This document shows, one piece after another, positions 53,447-60,723 of a DNA stretch of 64,000 bases. The stretch is from Agreia sp. PsM10. GTDB taxonomy: Bacteria > Actinomycetota > Actinomycetes > Actinomycetales > Microbacteriaceae. Location of the stretch: contig NZ_JARUXC010000002.1 in the NCBI RefSeq assembly GCF_030433855.1, forward strand, positions 351,187 to 415,186, given 5' to 3'. Made by a program: the position numbers and the translations under genes. The stretch's first letter is position 1, and each line of letters opens with the position of its first letter. The notes beneath the pieces are model-generated. The model searched no databases and was not told where the DNA came from. It saw nothing but the letters and a program-made list of their open reading frames with translations.

Positions 53447-54436
53447 GTGATCGAGATCTCGAGGCCCCAGGCCGCCGCGCCCGTCGGAGGACACGTCGAC
53501 TGCGTGATCATCGGCGCGGGCCCCGCGGGCATGTCGGCCGGGCTCAACCTCGTGAGGGCGCGCCGACGCGTGCTTCTCATCGACAGCAATCGGCCTCGGC
53601 ACTCCGCCACTCTGAAGAGCCACGGATTCATCACGCGCGACGGCGTCTCGCCGCTCGAGCTGCGCAAGGCCGGCCGGGCCGAGTTCGAGGCCTACCCGAT
53701 GGCATCCTTCCAGCAGGCCCTCGTCACGAGCGTCTCGGTGTCGGATGCGGCGGGCACCCCGGCGGAGCAGCTGAGAGGCCGGCCCGAGTATCGGGTGCAG
53801 GCCACGGCGATCCGTGGTGGGGGAGCGGTCGACGTGACCGCATCCGCCGTTCTCATCGCGTCGGGTCTCAGCGAGACCCTGCCCGCACTGCCGAGCGTTC
53901 GCGCGTACTACGGCTCGAGCCTGCACAGCTGCGTCGAGTGCGACGGCTTCGAGAAGAGCGACGAGCCGCTCGCGCTGATCGGCGAGAGCGACGACCTCGC
54001 GGAGCGGGCACTGTTGATCTCGCAGTGGTCGAGCGACCTGATCGTGTTCACGAACGGAGTCGGAACCGTCTCGGAGGCTGACGAGGCGTCGCTTGCCGCG
54101 CGCGGCATCCGGGTCGAGCGGCGAGCCATCGCCGATGTCGTGGGCGACCGGTCGGGCCTCACGGGCGTGCAGCTGGTCGACGGCGAGGTGATCCCGCGCA
54201 CAGGCGGTTTCGTTCGCCCTTTGTGGGAGACGAAGCTGGAGTACGCGGCGTCGCTCGAGATCCCCGAGACGGCCGACGGCTGGATCGAGGCCGACGCCGA
54301 CGGGCGCACCCCGGTGGCGGGCATCTACGCGGCAGGCGACGTGGTTCCTCCCGGGCCGCACCAGCTGATCGTGGCGGCGGGCGAGGGCGCGCGCGCGGCG
54401 GCCGTGATCAACCGCTACCTGATCGGCTCGCTGTAG
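53447..54436 (+). CDS. thioredoxin-reductase-like flavoprotein
   Basis: A 329-residue FAD/NAD(P)-binding oxidoreductase. The N-terminal dinucleotide motif is VIIGAGPAGMSAG, and a C-terminal FAD motif lies in GIYAAGDVVPPGPHQL. A CxxC pair (CVECDGFE, about 165) corresponds to the redox-active CATC of thioredoxin reductase. The central NAD(P) domain has LALIGESDDLAERAL, where the usual GxGxxA is altered (GESDDLA), so NADPH binding may be weak or absent. It starts at GTG 53447, 3 bases after gltX, probably in the same transcript. Confidence 0.85.
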   Translation: MIEISRPQAAAPVGGHVDCVIIGAGPAGMSAGLNLVRARRRVLLIDSNRPRHSATLKSHGFITRDGVSPLELRKAGRAEFEAYPMASFQQALVTSVSVSDAAGTPAEQLRGRPEYRVQATAIRGGGAVDVTASAVLIASGLSETLPALPSVRAYYGSSLHSCVECDGFEKSDEPLALIGESDDLAERALLISQWSSDLIVFTNGVGTVSEADEASLAARGIRVERRAIADVVGDRSGLTGVQLVDGEVIPRTGGFVRPLWETKLEYAASLEIPETADGWIEADADGRTPVAGIYAAGDVVPPGPHQLIVAAGEGARAAAVINRYLIGSL

Positions 54437-54519
54437 GGCGTGGTGGGCTCGCTCGGTTTGAGTGCAGCCCCCGCGTAGGCTAGTGTTGACTCTCGGTCAG
54501 GGCTTCGGTTCTGATGCAG

Positions 54520-54591
54520 TGGGGTATGGTGTAATTGGCAACACGGAAGATTCTGATTCTTTTGTTCTTGGTTCGAGTCCAGGTACCCCAG
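54520..54591 (+). tRNA. tRNA-Gln (anticodon CTG), host of the island
   Basis: A 72-nt cloverleaf. The acceptor TGGGGTA pairs with TACCCCA, with discriminator G. The anticodon arm is GAAGA-TTCTGAT-TCTTT, giving anticodon CTG. The T-arm is CTTGG-TTCGAGT-CCAGG. CCA is not encoded in full. Its last 34 bases plus 5 downstream are repeated exactly at 59694-59732, so this is the attachment gene. Confidence 0.97.
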
Positions 54592-54596
54592 CAGTA
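54558..54596 (+). repeat. attL: 39-bp direct repeat at the tRNA-Gln 3' end
   Basis: These 39 bases, from the anticodon arm through 5 bases past the tRNA, are identical to 59694-59732. The spacing of 5136 bp defines the integrated island. Confidence 0.93.
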
Positions 54597-54597
54597 G

Positions 54598-54620
54598 AAG
54601 CCCGGTCAAGCCGGGTTTTT
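54598..54620 (+). terminator. intrinsic terminator after tRNA-Gln (island side)
   Basis: AAGCCCGG-TCAAG-CCGGGTT with five T at 54616-54620. This stem is different in sequence from the one after attR. Confidence 0.85.
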
Positions 54621-54659
54621 CCTTCTTTCTAAGCATTTTCATGCTTGAAAGTCGCACTT

Positions 54660-54875
54660 TTATCCCTTTCGCGAGTGAACGTCGCGATATCTTGCGGTTC
54701 GTACAGAGTCGTATCGACGGCCCTTCACGTCGAAGATGTAATCGACAACGATCTTGGTTCGAGTCCGACTTCTCGTTGAGAGGTTGCACAAAATACCACT
54801 GCTGATGCCGAGCAACACTGCCGCGGCACCGGCGTCGAGGAAGCGAATCGGTCCGCTGACGGTGGCTGACTTCAT
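54660..54875 (-). CDS. possible small membrane protein or remnant
   Basis: A 71-residue frame with a good AAGGAA site before ATG 54875. A hydrophobic stretch (FLDAGAAAVLLGISSGILC) is followed by a basic C-terminus. The C-terminal half is read antisense through the T-arm-like core at 54752-54766 (giving STRSRTRTKIV), which suggests the original gene was cut there by recombination. No family is recognised. This may be a truncated gene or not a gene at all. Confidence 0.3.
   Translation of the reverse strand: MKSATVSGPIRFLDAGAAAVLLGISSGILCNLSTRSRTRTKIVVDYIFDVKGRRYDSVRTARYRDVHSRKG
54752..54766 (+). repeat. partial third att core (T-arm of tRNA-Gln)
   Basis: TCTTGGTTCGAGTCC is identical to bases inside both 39-bp repeats. 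There is no acceptor stem or anticodon arm around it, so it is not a tRNA. Confidence 0.6.
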
Positions 54876-55208
54876 GGGGTTCCTTCCACTCATGAGTCAT
54901 ATGCGCGGCACAGGGCGTTTGCCGTGTTGTCTCGCGCACATTCGTTCTAAGGGGGGCTCTCGCTATCCCTATGGATCGGGAGGCGTCGCCTGCTGGGCGC
55001 TCCGGGGCTCGATTGGTCCCCCGCCCGTCGTGGTCGCGGATCAGACAACAACGCACGTTTTCAGATGGTTGAGGAGTCTTGGGGTGCTCGTTGAGCAGAC
55101 GCCGTCGGTCTGCCGGCGACAACTGACAGCCGCGACGGGCCAACCTTTCGCATTGGATAGCTTGATCGTGAACACTGCAATTGGCAGCGCACTGAGTTGT
55201 ATATTTGC

Positions 55209-55225
55209 AATACTTTCGGAGTATT
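55209..55225. promoter_or_regulatory. candidate HipB operator
   Basis: AATACT-TTCGG-AGTATT is a perfect 6-bp inverted repeat, 31 bases before hipB, in an AT-rich promoter stretch. HipB proteins autoregulate from such sites. Confidence 0.5.
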
Positions 55226-55256
55226 ATGTAGCTATTATCAAAGTACGGAGGAATTC

Positions 55257-55604
55257 ATGGGACGCCAGAAAATTGCGATGAGGCCTGCCGCCGCTGATGC
55301 GGCCCGTGTCCTCGGTCAGCAGGTCCGCCTCTCGCGGCATGAACGGAACTGGACTGCGGCCGAACTCGCTCAGCGCGCCGGGGTCTCGGCTCGAACTGTG
55401 GCAGAGGTCGAAAACGGTTCAGCGACGGTATCAATGGGAAACGCACTGAACATCGCGGCGACAGTCGGGCTTCCGCTGTTCGGGGAGACCAAAGCGGAGG
55501 GGCTCGCGAACGAACGCCGCATCCGGGACGACAAGTTAGCGCTCCTACCCTCACGCGTGTACCACCGGACTAGCCGTGACGCAGACGTCAGCCTCGATTT
55601 CTGA
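55257..55604 (+). CDS. hipB: HipB-like antitoxin, XRE-family DNA-binding protein
   Basis: A 115-residue protein counted from ATG 55257 (GGAGG upstream); a reading from 55197 runs through the promoter palindrome. The XRE helix-turn-helix spans about 22-75 with TAAELAQRAGVSARTVAEVENGSATVS. A C-terminal tail (LPSRVYHRTSRDADVSLDF) resembles the HipB tails that contact the HipA kinase. It overlaps hipA by 29 bases, which ties their synthesis together. Regulation is likely by self-binding at 55209-55225. Confidence 0.88.
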   Translation: MGRQKIAMRPAAADAARVLGQQVRLSRHERNWTAAELAQRAGVSARTVAEVENGSATVSMGNALNIAATVGLPLFGETKAEGLANERRIRDDKLALLPSRVYHRTSRDADVSLDF

Positions 55605-56829
55605 CCGCGTCTACGTCTGGGCGTGGCTACCGGACGCATCAGAGCCAACGCCGGTCGGACTGCTGCTCCGCCGAGATGGCACCGGACTTTCGTTCCACTA
55701 CGGCGAACGCTACCTCGATCGTCGCGGGGCGGTCAGCCTCTACGGCCCTCTGCTGCCGCTCCGCGACGAATGGTTCGAGCCCACCGGTGACCTCGGTATG
55801 CCCGGCGTCCTTCGCGACGGCGCCCCGGACGGTTGGGGTCGACGGGTCATCCTTAACCGGCTTACTGGAACCCGGGGCATGGACGCCGACGTCGCGCAGC
55901 TGGACGAACTGACCTACCTCCTCAACTCGGGCTCCAACCGATTCGGAGCCATCGACTTCCAAGCCAGTCCTGTCGAGTACGTGCCCCGCAACGAAGCTGC
56001 CTCATTGGACGACCTCCATGAAGCCGCGCTGCTCGTAGAAGCCGGTGAACTGCTCCCGATCGGGCTTTCCGATGCGCTTCTCGGCGGATCGACCATCGGT
56101 GGCGCCCGGCCCAAAGCCCTGATCGACGACGGTGACCAGCAGTGGATTGCCAAATTCTCCACGTCTTCAGATTTGTACTCGGTGGTGGGCGCGGAAGCGG
56201 CGAGCATCGAGTTGGCGCGCCGAGCCGGTATTGACGTCCCCGATTCCAAGGTCATGAGGTCACTTGATCGCGACGTGCTGCTCACCAGGCGGTTCGACCG
56301 GCCGGGCGGGGGACGCAGGCGGATGGTCATATCCGCGTTGACGATGCTGGGTCTGGACGAAACAGAAGCACGGTATGGAAGCTATACAGCCTTAGTCGAA
56401 GTCTTCCGCCAGTTCGGCAATCAGCCGTCCGCTGCCGCCCGCGATCTCTTCCAACGGATCGCGTTCAACATCGCGATAAGCAACACAGATGACCACCTGC
56501 GCAACCACGCTGCGTTCTGGGACGGTAGGCACATTGACCTAACTCCCGCATACGACCTCAGCCCCATGAACCGAAGCGGGGAAACGGCGACGCAGGCGAT
56601 CGCCTACGGCAGCTCGGGGGAGCGCGGAAGCAACTTCGCTTCGCTTCTCGGCGTTTGCCATGAGTATGGGCTCGCAGCACCCGCGGCGCGGACGATCATC
56701 GACGGCGTCATCTCCGCGGTGCAGGACGGATGGGATGACGCCGCAGACTTAGCGCGGCTTACCTCGATCGATAAGGGCCTGTTGTGGGGACGCCAGTTCC
56801 TAAACCCGGGCACCACCCACGGCTACTAG
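55576..56829 (+). CDS. hipA: HipA-like serine/threonine kinase toxin
   Basis: A 417-residue HipA kinase. The N-terminal subdomain (about 10-110) is typical (LPLRDEWFEPTGDLGMPGVLRDGAPDGWGR). The Gly-rich loop with the autophosphorylated serine is GGSTIGGARPKA (Ser172), the ATP Lys is in WIAKF (193), the catalytic loop is ISNTDDHLRNHAAF (about 301-314) and the metal Asp is in AYDLSP (327). All key residues are present, so the kinase should be active. E. coli HipA phosphorylates glutamyl-tRNA synthetase; the gltX gene lies just outside the island. It starts at GTG 55576, overlapping hipB. Confidence 0.92.
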   Translation: MTQTSASISDRVYVWAWLPDASEPTPVGLLLRRDGTGLSFHYGERYLDRRGAVSLYGPLLPLRDEWFEPTGDLGMPGVLRDGAPDGWGRRVILNRLTGTRGMDADVAQLDELTYLLNSGSNRFGAIDFQASPVEYVPRNEAASLDDLHEAALLVEAGELLPIGLSDALLGGSTIGGARPKALIDDGDQQWIAKFSTSSDLYSVVGAEAASIELARRAGIDVPDSKVMRSLDRDVLLTRRFDRPGGGRRRMVISALTMLGLDETEARYGSYTALVEVFRQFGNQPSAAARDLFQRIAFNIAISNTDDHLRNHAAFWDGRHIDLTPAYDLSPMNRSGETATQAIAYGSSGERGSNFASLLGVCHEYGLAAPAARTIIDGVISAVQDGWDDAADLARLTSIDKGLLWGRQFLNPGTTHGY

Positions 56830-56943
56830 CGCCTGAAACAGGCAAATGACCTCGAGTCAATCCGAAGGTGCCGCGCGGGCGTAGATGGACAGTGACCACC
56901 GCCGACGTCGGATACCTTTGGCGAAGGACACGAGGAGAATTCA

Positions 56944-58581
56944 GTGACGAACACCGCAAGTTGGCCCATCAAGACACTTCTGCTCGGACGGCTGCTCCCT
57001 GACCCGAATAATGTCCGGATCCAAGGTGTCGTGACGGACGAACGCTCGACGCTCAAGTACCTGTACGACAACGAAGAGGTTCTCGACCTCGCAAAAGACA
57101 TCCTCCGCGACGGATACACCGACATCGAACCGCTGCTGGTGTACCTCGAAGGTTCCAAGTACGTCGTCCTTGAAGGAAACCGCCGCGTATCGGCGTTGAA
57201 GGGCCTGAAGGATCCGAACAAGGTGGCGGGGTGGACAGCCCGTATTCAAGCCGAGAAAGAGAGAATTGACGGTTACGTTGAGGTCACGCGGGTGCGCGTG
57301 ATCGTCGCGCCCGACCGTCAGGCCGGACTGCCGGCGGTCGCGAGACTCCACACCCGCACGTCGAAGAAGCGGTGGGCCCGCGAGCAGCAGGCCAAGTTCT
57401 TCTTCGACAAGGTTTCGGGCTCGGTAACCGTCGCGAATCTCCGGGCGGAGTACCCGGCCGAGGCTTCGAAGATCCCGAAGTTCATCTCCATGGGCGACAT
57501 GGCGGCGCGTGCCCGCGCGGCCGCCGCCTCGGACAAAATCGCTCTCGCGTTCATGAACACTACCGGCTTCAAGATGACCTCGTTCGAGTACTTGTACAAC
57601 AGTTCCGTATTCCGGAGCCTCTCCGGCGTAACTTTCTCGCCCGACGGATTCGCGACCTTCTCCGCCACCTCAGACGAAGAAACGAAACGACTGCTCGTGC
57701 AGATCATTCTCGATCTCAAATCGGGATTGCTATCGACTCGTACCGCGAACCGAAAGGTTGGTTCCACGGAACACAGCCTCTACGTGGAATCCCTCATGCG
57801 GATCGCGCGCGGAACTACGACGGTTCACACAAAGCTTGAGCCGGAAGACGACGACGAGGAATCCACGGGAGGAGACGGCGGAGACGTGCGAGACGGCGGT
57901 GGCTCGGACGGCGGAGCTAGCGCAGGGACCGACGGCAACACGTCGGGAACCGGCGGCGTGCCCACTGAAGACGAAGACGAAGACGAAGACGACGACGGGG
58001 AAGACGAAGACGAAGACAACCGCGAGGAGAATGACGATGAAGGCGCGTCGGGCGCTCAAGGCAAACGCGAGCGTTCGCCAAACGCTGCTGCGTATGACCG
58101 CCGGCTGGACTTCAATGGACTTCCGCTTGGACTTCCATCCCCGGGACTCCGAGCGCGGTACGACGAACTTCGCCGCCTCGAGGTCAACACTTTCCCGAAC
58201 GCGGCCGTGGACACAATCCGGACATTCCTTGAAGTGTCCCTGAAGGTCTACTTCCTCGAAGCGGGGACGCCGGTGACGAGTCCGAAGGGCCCAGTTCAAC
58301 TGAGCCACTGCCTCTTGCAAGCTGCGACTCATTTCAGGTCGAACCAGGCCGCTACCCACGTACTTAGCGTCTTGAAGTCGAACCAGCCGCTTACGAGCGG
58401 AAAATACCTCGGTTCGGCAATGGCGCTGAACAACTCGAACCACGAACCGGAAGCGATCTTCAGCCGCGAGGATGTGAACGCGATGTGGGCTCAGCTGAAG
58501 CCCCTCGTAAAGATCCTTCTAAGCGGCCCGGTCGCCCCTCCGGCTGATAATGCTGCGCAGGTCGTCGGAGACGATAAGTAG
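56944..58581 (+). CDS. ParB/Srx-like domain protein with acidic linker and helical C-terminal domain
   Basis: A 545-residue protein starting at GTG 56944 (AGGAG upstream). Residues about 5-135 look like a ParB/sulfiredoxin-fold domain: PDPNNVRIQ near the start and VVLEGNRRVSALKGL (74-88), the EGxRRxxAL pattern shared with ParB and, distantly, with DUF262 of GmrSD. A helical region (140-290) follows, then a strongly acidic low-complexity linker (about 298-375) built largely of Glu/Asp repeats, and a C-terminal domain (about 378-530) rich in helices (PNAAVDTIRTFLEVSLKVYF). No nuclease motif is certain. The gene converges with an adenine methyltransferase and overlaps it by 63 bases. The function is unknown; a DNA-binding or CTPase/nuclease role in defence is a hypothesis. 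Confidence 0.8.
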   Translation: MTNTASWPIKTLLLGRLLPDPNNVRIQGVVTDERSTLKYLYDNEEVLDLAKDILRDGYTDIEPLLVYLEGSKYVVLEGNRRVSALKGLKDPNKVAGWTARIQAEKERIDGYVEVTRVRVIVAPDRQAGLPAVARLHTRTSKKRWAREQQAKFFFDKVSGSVTVANLRAEYPAEASKIPKFISMGDMAARARAAAASDKIALAFMNTTGFKMTSFEYLYNSSVFRSLSGVTFSPDGFATFSATSDEETKRLLVQIILDLKSGLLSTRTANRKVGSTEHSLYVESLMRIARGTTTVHTKLEPEDDDEESTGGDGGDVRDGGGSDGGASAGTDGNTSGTGGVPTEDEDEDEDDDGEDEDEDNREENDDEGASGAQGKRERSPNAAAYDRRLDFNGLPLGLPSPGLRARYDELRRLEVNTFPNAAVDTIRTFLEVSLKVYFLEAGTPVTSPKGPVQLSHCLLQAATHFRSNQAATHVLSVLKSNQPLTSGKYLGSAMALNNSNHEPEAIFSREDVNAMWAQLKPLVKILLSGPVAPPADNAAQVVGDDK

Positions 58582-59403
58582 CTCGCGAGCCTTGCCGACG
58601 CGGTGAGCACTGTAGTGGAGCTCAAAATCGTAAACTCCGCGTTCCGGATAGAGGTCGCGTACCAACTTCGTGTCATCGTAAGTGAGCAACCAAGTACCGC
58701 CGGCATTGGCGTTCATTGACTCGGCGAGCACACTGTGCTCTCGCTCTCCGAAGGAGTTGAGGTAAAGCGAACCGCCGGCCTCAACATACGGAGGGTCGAC
58801 GTAGAGGAAGGTGTGTGGGTCCGCCGCATACCGCTGTACGCACTTACGTCCGTCGGTAAACAGAACCTCGATCTGATCGGAAAAAGTGCCGAGCTGCCGG
58901 ATGCGGCGAGCGAGTTCGACGCGATTGAACCGGGCGTCGATGCGGTACGTGCCGGCTTGTGCTTTGCCGCCGATGACACCGGCATGGAGAACTCCGGAAC
59001 GATTTGTGCGATTCAGGTAGAAGAAGGCGAAGCCCAAAGCCAGCGGGTCTCGGTCGTCCGCCGCGCGGTACACGGCCTTCTGCCGCGCCCACTCGTCGAG
59101 ATCCAGCGGCACTGTTTCCACTAGACGGGCGAACGTCTCGTTTTCGTTCACGACGGAGTTCCAGAAACTGTTGACCGCTACGTCGAGGTCGTTGATGACG
59201 ACGAGTTCGACTAGGCCGCCGGCTAGGAGTGACAGTCCTGCGCCAGCACCGCCAGCGAACGGTTCGACGTAAGTGACGTGGTCCAGACCCGACTCAGCGA
59301 TGACATCGGCGAAAAACCCGGCGAGCTTCGTCTTGCCTCCCGGATACCGGAGCGGTGTGTGCAGGCCGAGGCGTTGCTGGGATGCCACGGAGACTAGGTT
59401 CAC
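58519..59403 (-). CDS. D12-class DNA N6-adenine methyltransferase
   Basis: A 294-residue enzyme of the Dam/M.DpnII-type (alpha class) adenine methylases. YPGGKTKL (20-27) and VEPFAGGAGAGLSLL (46-60) form the SAM-binding motif I. The catalytic motif IV is DPPY (203-206) in LYVDPPYVEAG. FFYLNRTNRSG is conserved. The start is GTG 59403. No restriction enzyme gene adjoins it; the convergent ParB-like protein is the only large partner. The overlap of 63 bases at the 3' ends means each transcript runs antisense into the other. It would methylate adenine at an unknown site. Confidence 0.9.
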   Translation of the reverse strand: MNLVSVASQQRLGLHTPLRYPGGKTKLAGFFADVIAESGLDHVTYVEPFAGGAGAGLSLLAGGLVELVVINDLDVAVNSFWNSVVNENETFARLVETVPLDLDEWARQKAVYRAADDRDPLALGFAFFYLNRTNRSGVLHAGVIGGKAQAGTYRIDARFNRVELARRIRQLGTFSDQIEVLFTDGRKCVQRYAADPHTFLYVDPPYVEAGGSLYLNSFGEREHSVLAESMNANAGGTWLLTYDDTKLVRDLYPERGVYDFELHYSAHRVGKARELLIVSDDLRSIISRRGDRAA

Positions 59404-59427
59404 GGTGGGCTCAATTCTTGCTCAGTT

Positions 59428-59550
59428 CTAAACGTGATTCAGACAACGATCCCACACGATGGGTTTGCCGGGTCCGAAACGCGCTGCGAGCCCGTCGATG
59501 GCGCGGTCGAGCTCGAGGTTCTGATCAGATACCAGCGGTGGACGGGTCAT
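59428..59550 (-). pseudogene. possible DinB-type polymerase C-terminal remnant
   Basis: A 40-codon frame that ends with a stop. The segment NLELDRAIDGLAARFGPGKP resembles the extreme C-terminus of actinobacterial Y-family DNA polymerases (LDRAVDRLRDRFG). There is no upstream body of the gene. It lies between the methyltransferase start and attR, so it is probably a fragment left by recombination. Confidence 0.3.
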
Positions 59551-59693
59551 CCGGCTGGTGTCGCTGTGGATGCCAGAACCTCTTAGAGTGCCAGAAACAG
59601 TCCGTACCGATGCGTATCAGGACGTACTATGAGACATCCAAAATCCGCGAGAACACGCGGAACTCGGGGGTTGAGCGATCGTCTGCACTCGAA

Positions 59694-59732
59694 TCTTTTG
59701 TTCTTGGTTCGAGTCCAGGTACCCCAGCAGTA
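59694..59732 (+). repeat. attR: 39-bp direct repeat of the tRNA-Gln 3' end
   Basis: Identical to 54558-54596. The 5' half of the tRNA is missing here, so this is an attachment remnant and not a tRNA gene. Confidence 0.93.
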
Positions 59733-59760
59733 AAGGCCCGATGATTCAGGCCTTCTTTGT
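59732..59760 (+). terminator. terminator after attR, probably the original tRNA-Gln terminator
   Basis: AAAGGCC pairs with GGCCTT around a 10-base loop, followed by CTTTGTTT. It would have followed tRNA-Gln before insertion of the island. Confidence 0.7.
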
Positions 59761-59768
59761 TTAAGCCC

Positions 59769-60428
59769 TCAGTCGATCCAGAGCACGATGCCGGTCGCGT
59801 CCGACAGCACCGCGGCCGCACCGGCCCGGATGGCATCGGCGCAGCGCTCCGGGCTGAACGAGCTCTCGTCGAAGAGCGTGGCCGAGCCGAGTCCCTCGCC
59901 CCGGAAACCGGCGCCCGACCATTCGACCGCGGTGACGTTGTAGGTGGGCTCAGCGAGTTCGGCGCCCAGCACCAGGAAACGCATGTCGAGGTGATTCGGC
60001 GTCACGAGCGAGAGCGGATCGATGAGATCCTGCCCGGCGGTGACGATCAATTCGGGATTCATCTCCATGGCCTCGACGATTCCGTCGATCGGGTTGGCGC
60101 CGGTCTCGACGTGGCGCAGGTCGACATCTGATGCCTGTGCCCACTCGGTGACCGCCGTGGTGAGCATCTGTGTCGTGACGTCGTCGCCGGAGGTGAGGAG
60201 CACCACGCGGTATCCGGGTGACGGCCGCACAGCAGCCCACGACCCGGCGTCCGGTTTCACGGTCGCCTCGGGCGAGGGGGCGACATCGGGCATGAACCCG
60301 GCGTCTGGTGTGCCGATCGGCGTGGTCGCCGGGAGCGGCGAGTTCCAGTCCGCGCTCGCGCATCCCGCGAGACCCAAGACGAGCGATGCCGCGACGACAG
60401 CGGCGAGGAGGTGGGCGCGAGGCGGCAC
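59769..60428 (-). CDS. lipoprotein, BMP-like periplasmic-binding fold
   Basis: A 219-residue lipoprotein counted from GTG 60428 with AAGGAA upstream; a much longer reading lacks coding character. The signal ends at the lipobox LGLAGC (Cys about 21). After a Pro/Thr-rich linker, the domain has VVLLTSGDDVTTQMLTTAVTEWA, MNPELIVTAGQDLIDPL and FLVLGAELAEPT, the pattern of basic membrane protein (BMP/Med) binding folds, though only about half the usual length. Ligand and partner transporter are not evident. It is divergent from the phosphatase gene. Confidence 0.8.
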   Translation of the reverse strand: MPPRAHLLAAVVAASLVLGLAGCASADWNSPLPATTPIGTPDAGFMPDVAPSPEATVKPDAGSWAAVRPSPGYRVVLLTSGDDVTTQMLTTAVTEWAQASDVDLRHVETGANPIDGIVEAMEMNPELIVTAGQDLIDPLSLVTPNHLDMRFLVLGAELAEPTYNVTAVEWSGAGFRGEGLGSATLFDESSFSPERCADAIRAGAAAVLSDATGIVLWID

Positions 60429-60723
60429 GGAGGTTCCTTGCGAAAGAGGGACAGGTCGCCTGAAGAATGCCTCACCGCGGTGTCGGTGTGGTTGCGAACG
60501 AGTCCCTTTCTGGCAAACGTTGTGCACTCTGCGGGCCGTGACATCCGGCCGCAACCTCACCATCTCGGGGTGTTTGCTTGAGTGGTAGGACCCACAACAC
60601 CAAGCGTTAAGCCAGAGGAAATCTTCAGGCTCGATAGTTCCCGTTGGGCCTGCACGTCGTGGACCCGCACCATCCACATCACATCTCTTTCACCACCTCC
60701 TCTTTCAACAGAACGGAAGACTC

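Larger units (their letters stand above)
54592..55256. other. island left end, 665 bases without a convincing gene
   Basis: It contains the tRNA terminator, a 15-base third copy of the tRNA T-arm core (TCTTGGTTCGAGTCC, 54752-54766), one weak minus-strand reading frame (54660-54875) and an AT-rich hipB promoter at the right. Long frames on both strands here read through the tRNA-like sequence and have no coding signature. Confidence 0.7.
59404..59768. other. island right end, 365 bases without an intact gene
   Basis: It holds the small gene remnant, then sequence I cannot assign, then attR (59694-59732) and a terminator. There is no integrase or excisionase frame. Confidence 0.7.

Noticed and set aside
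54415..55143. Minus-strand frame across tRNA-Gln and the island left end
   Set aside because: It contains the YLDSNQEQ peptide that arises from reading tRNA genes antisense, and it runs through the tRNA and terminator.
54754..55281. Plus-strand frame in the island left end
   Set aside because: No ribosome site, no motif, low coding character, and it runs through the hipB promoter palindrome and start.
59694..59732. Second tRNA-Gln gene
   Set aside because: Only the 3' half is present; no 5' acceptor strand, D-arm or complete anticodon stem lies upstream. It is the attR copy.
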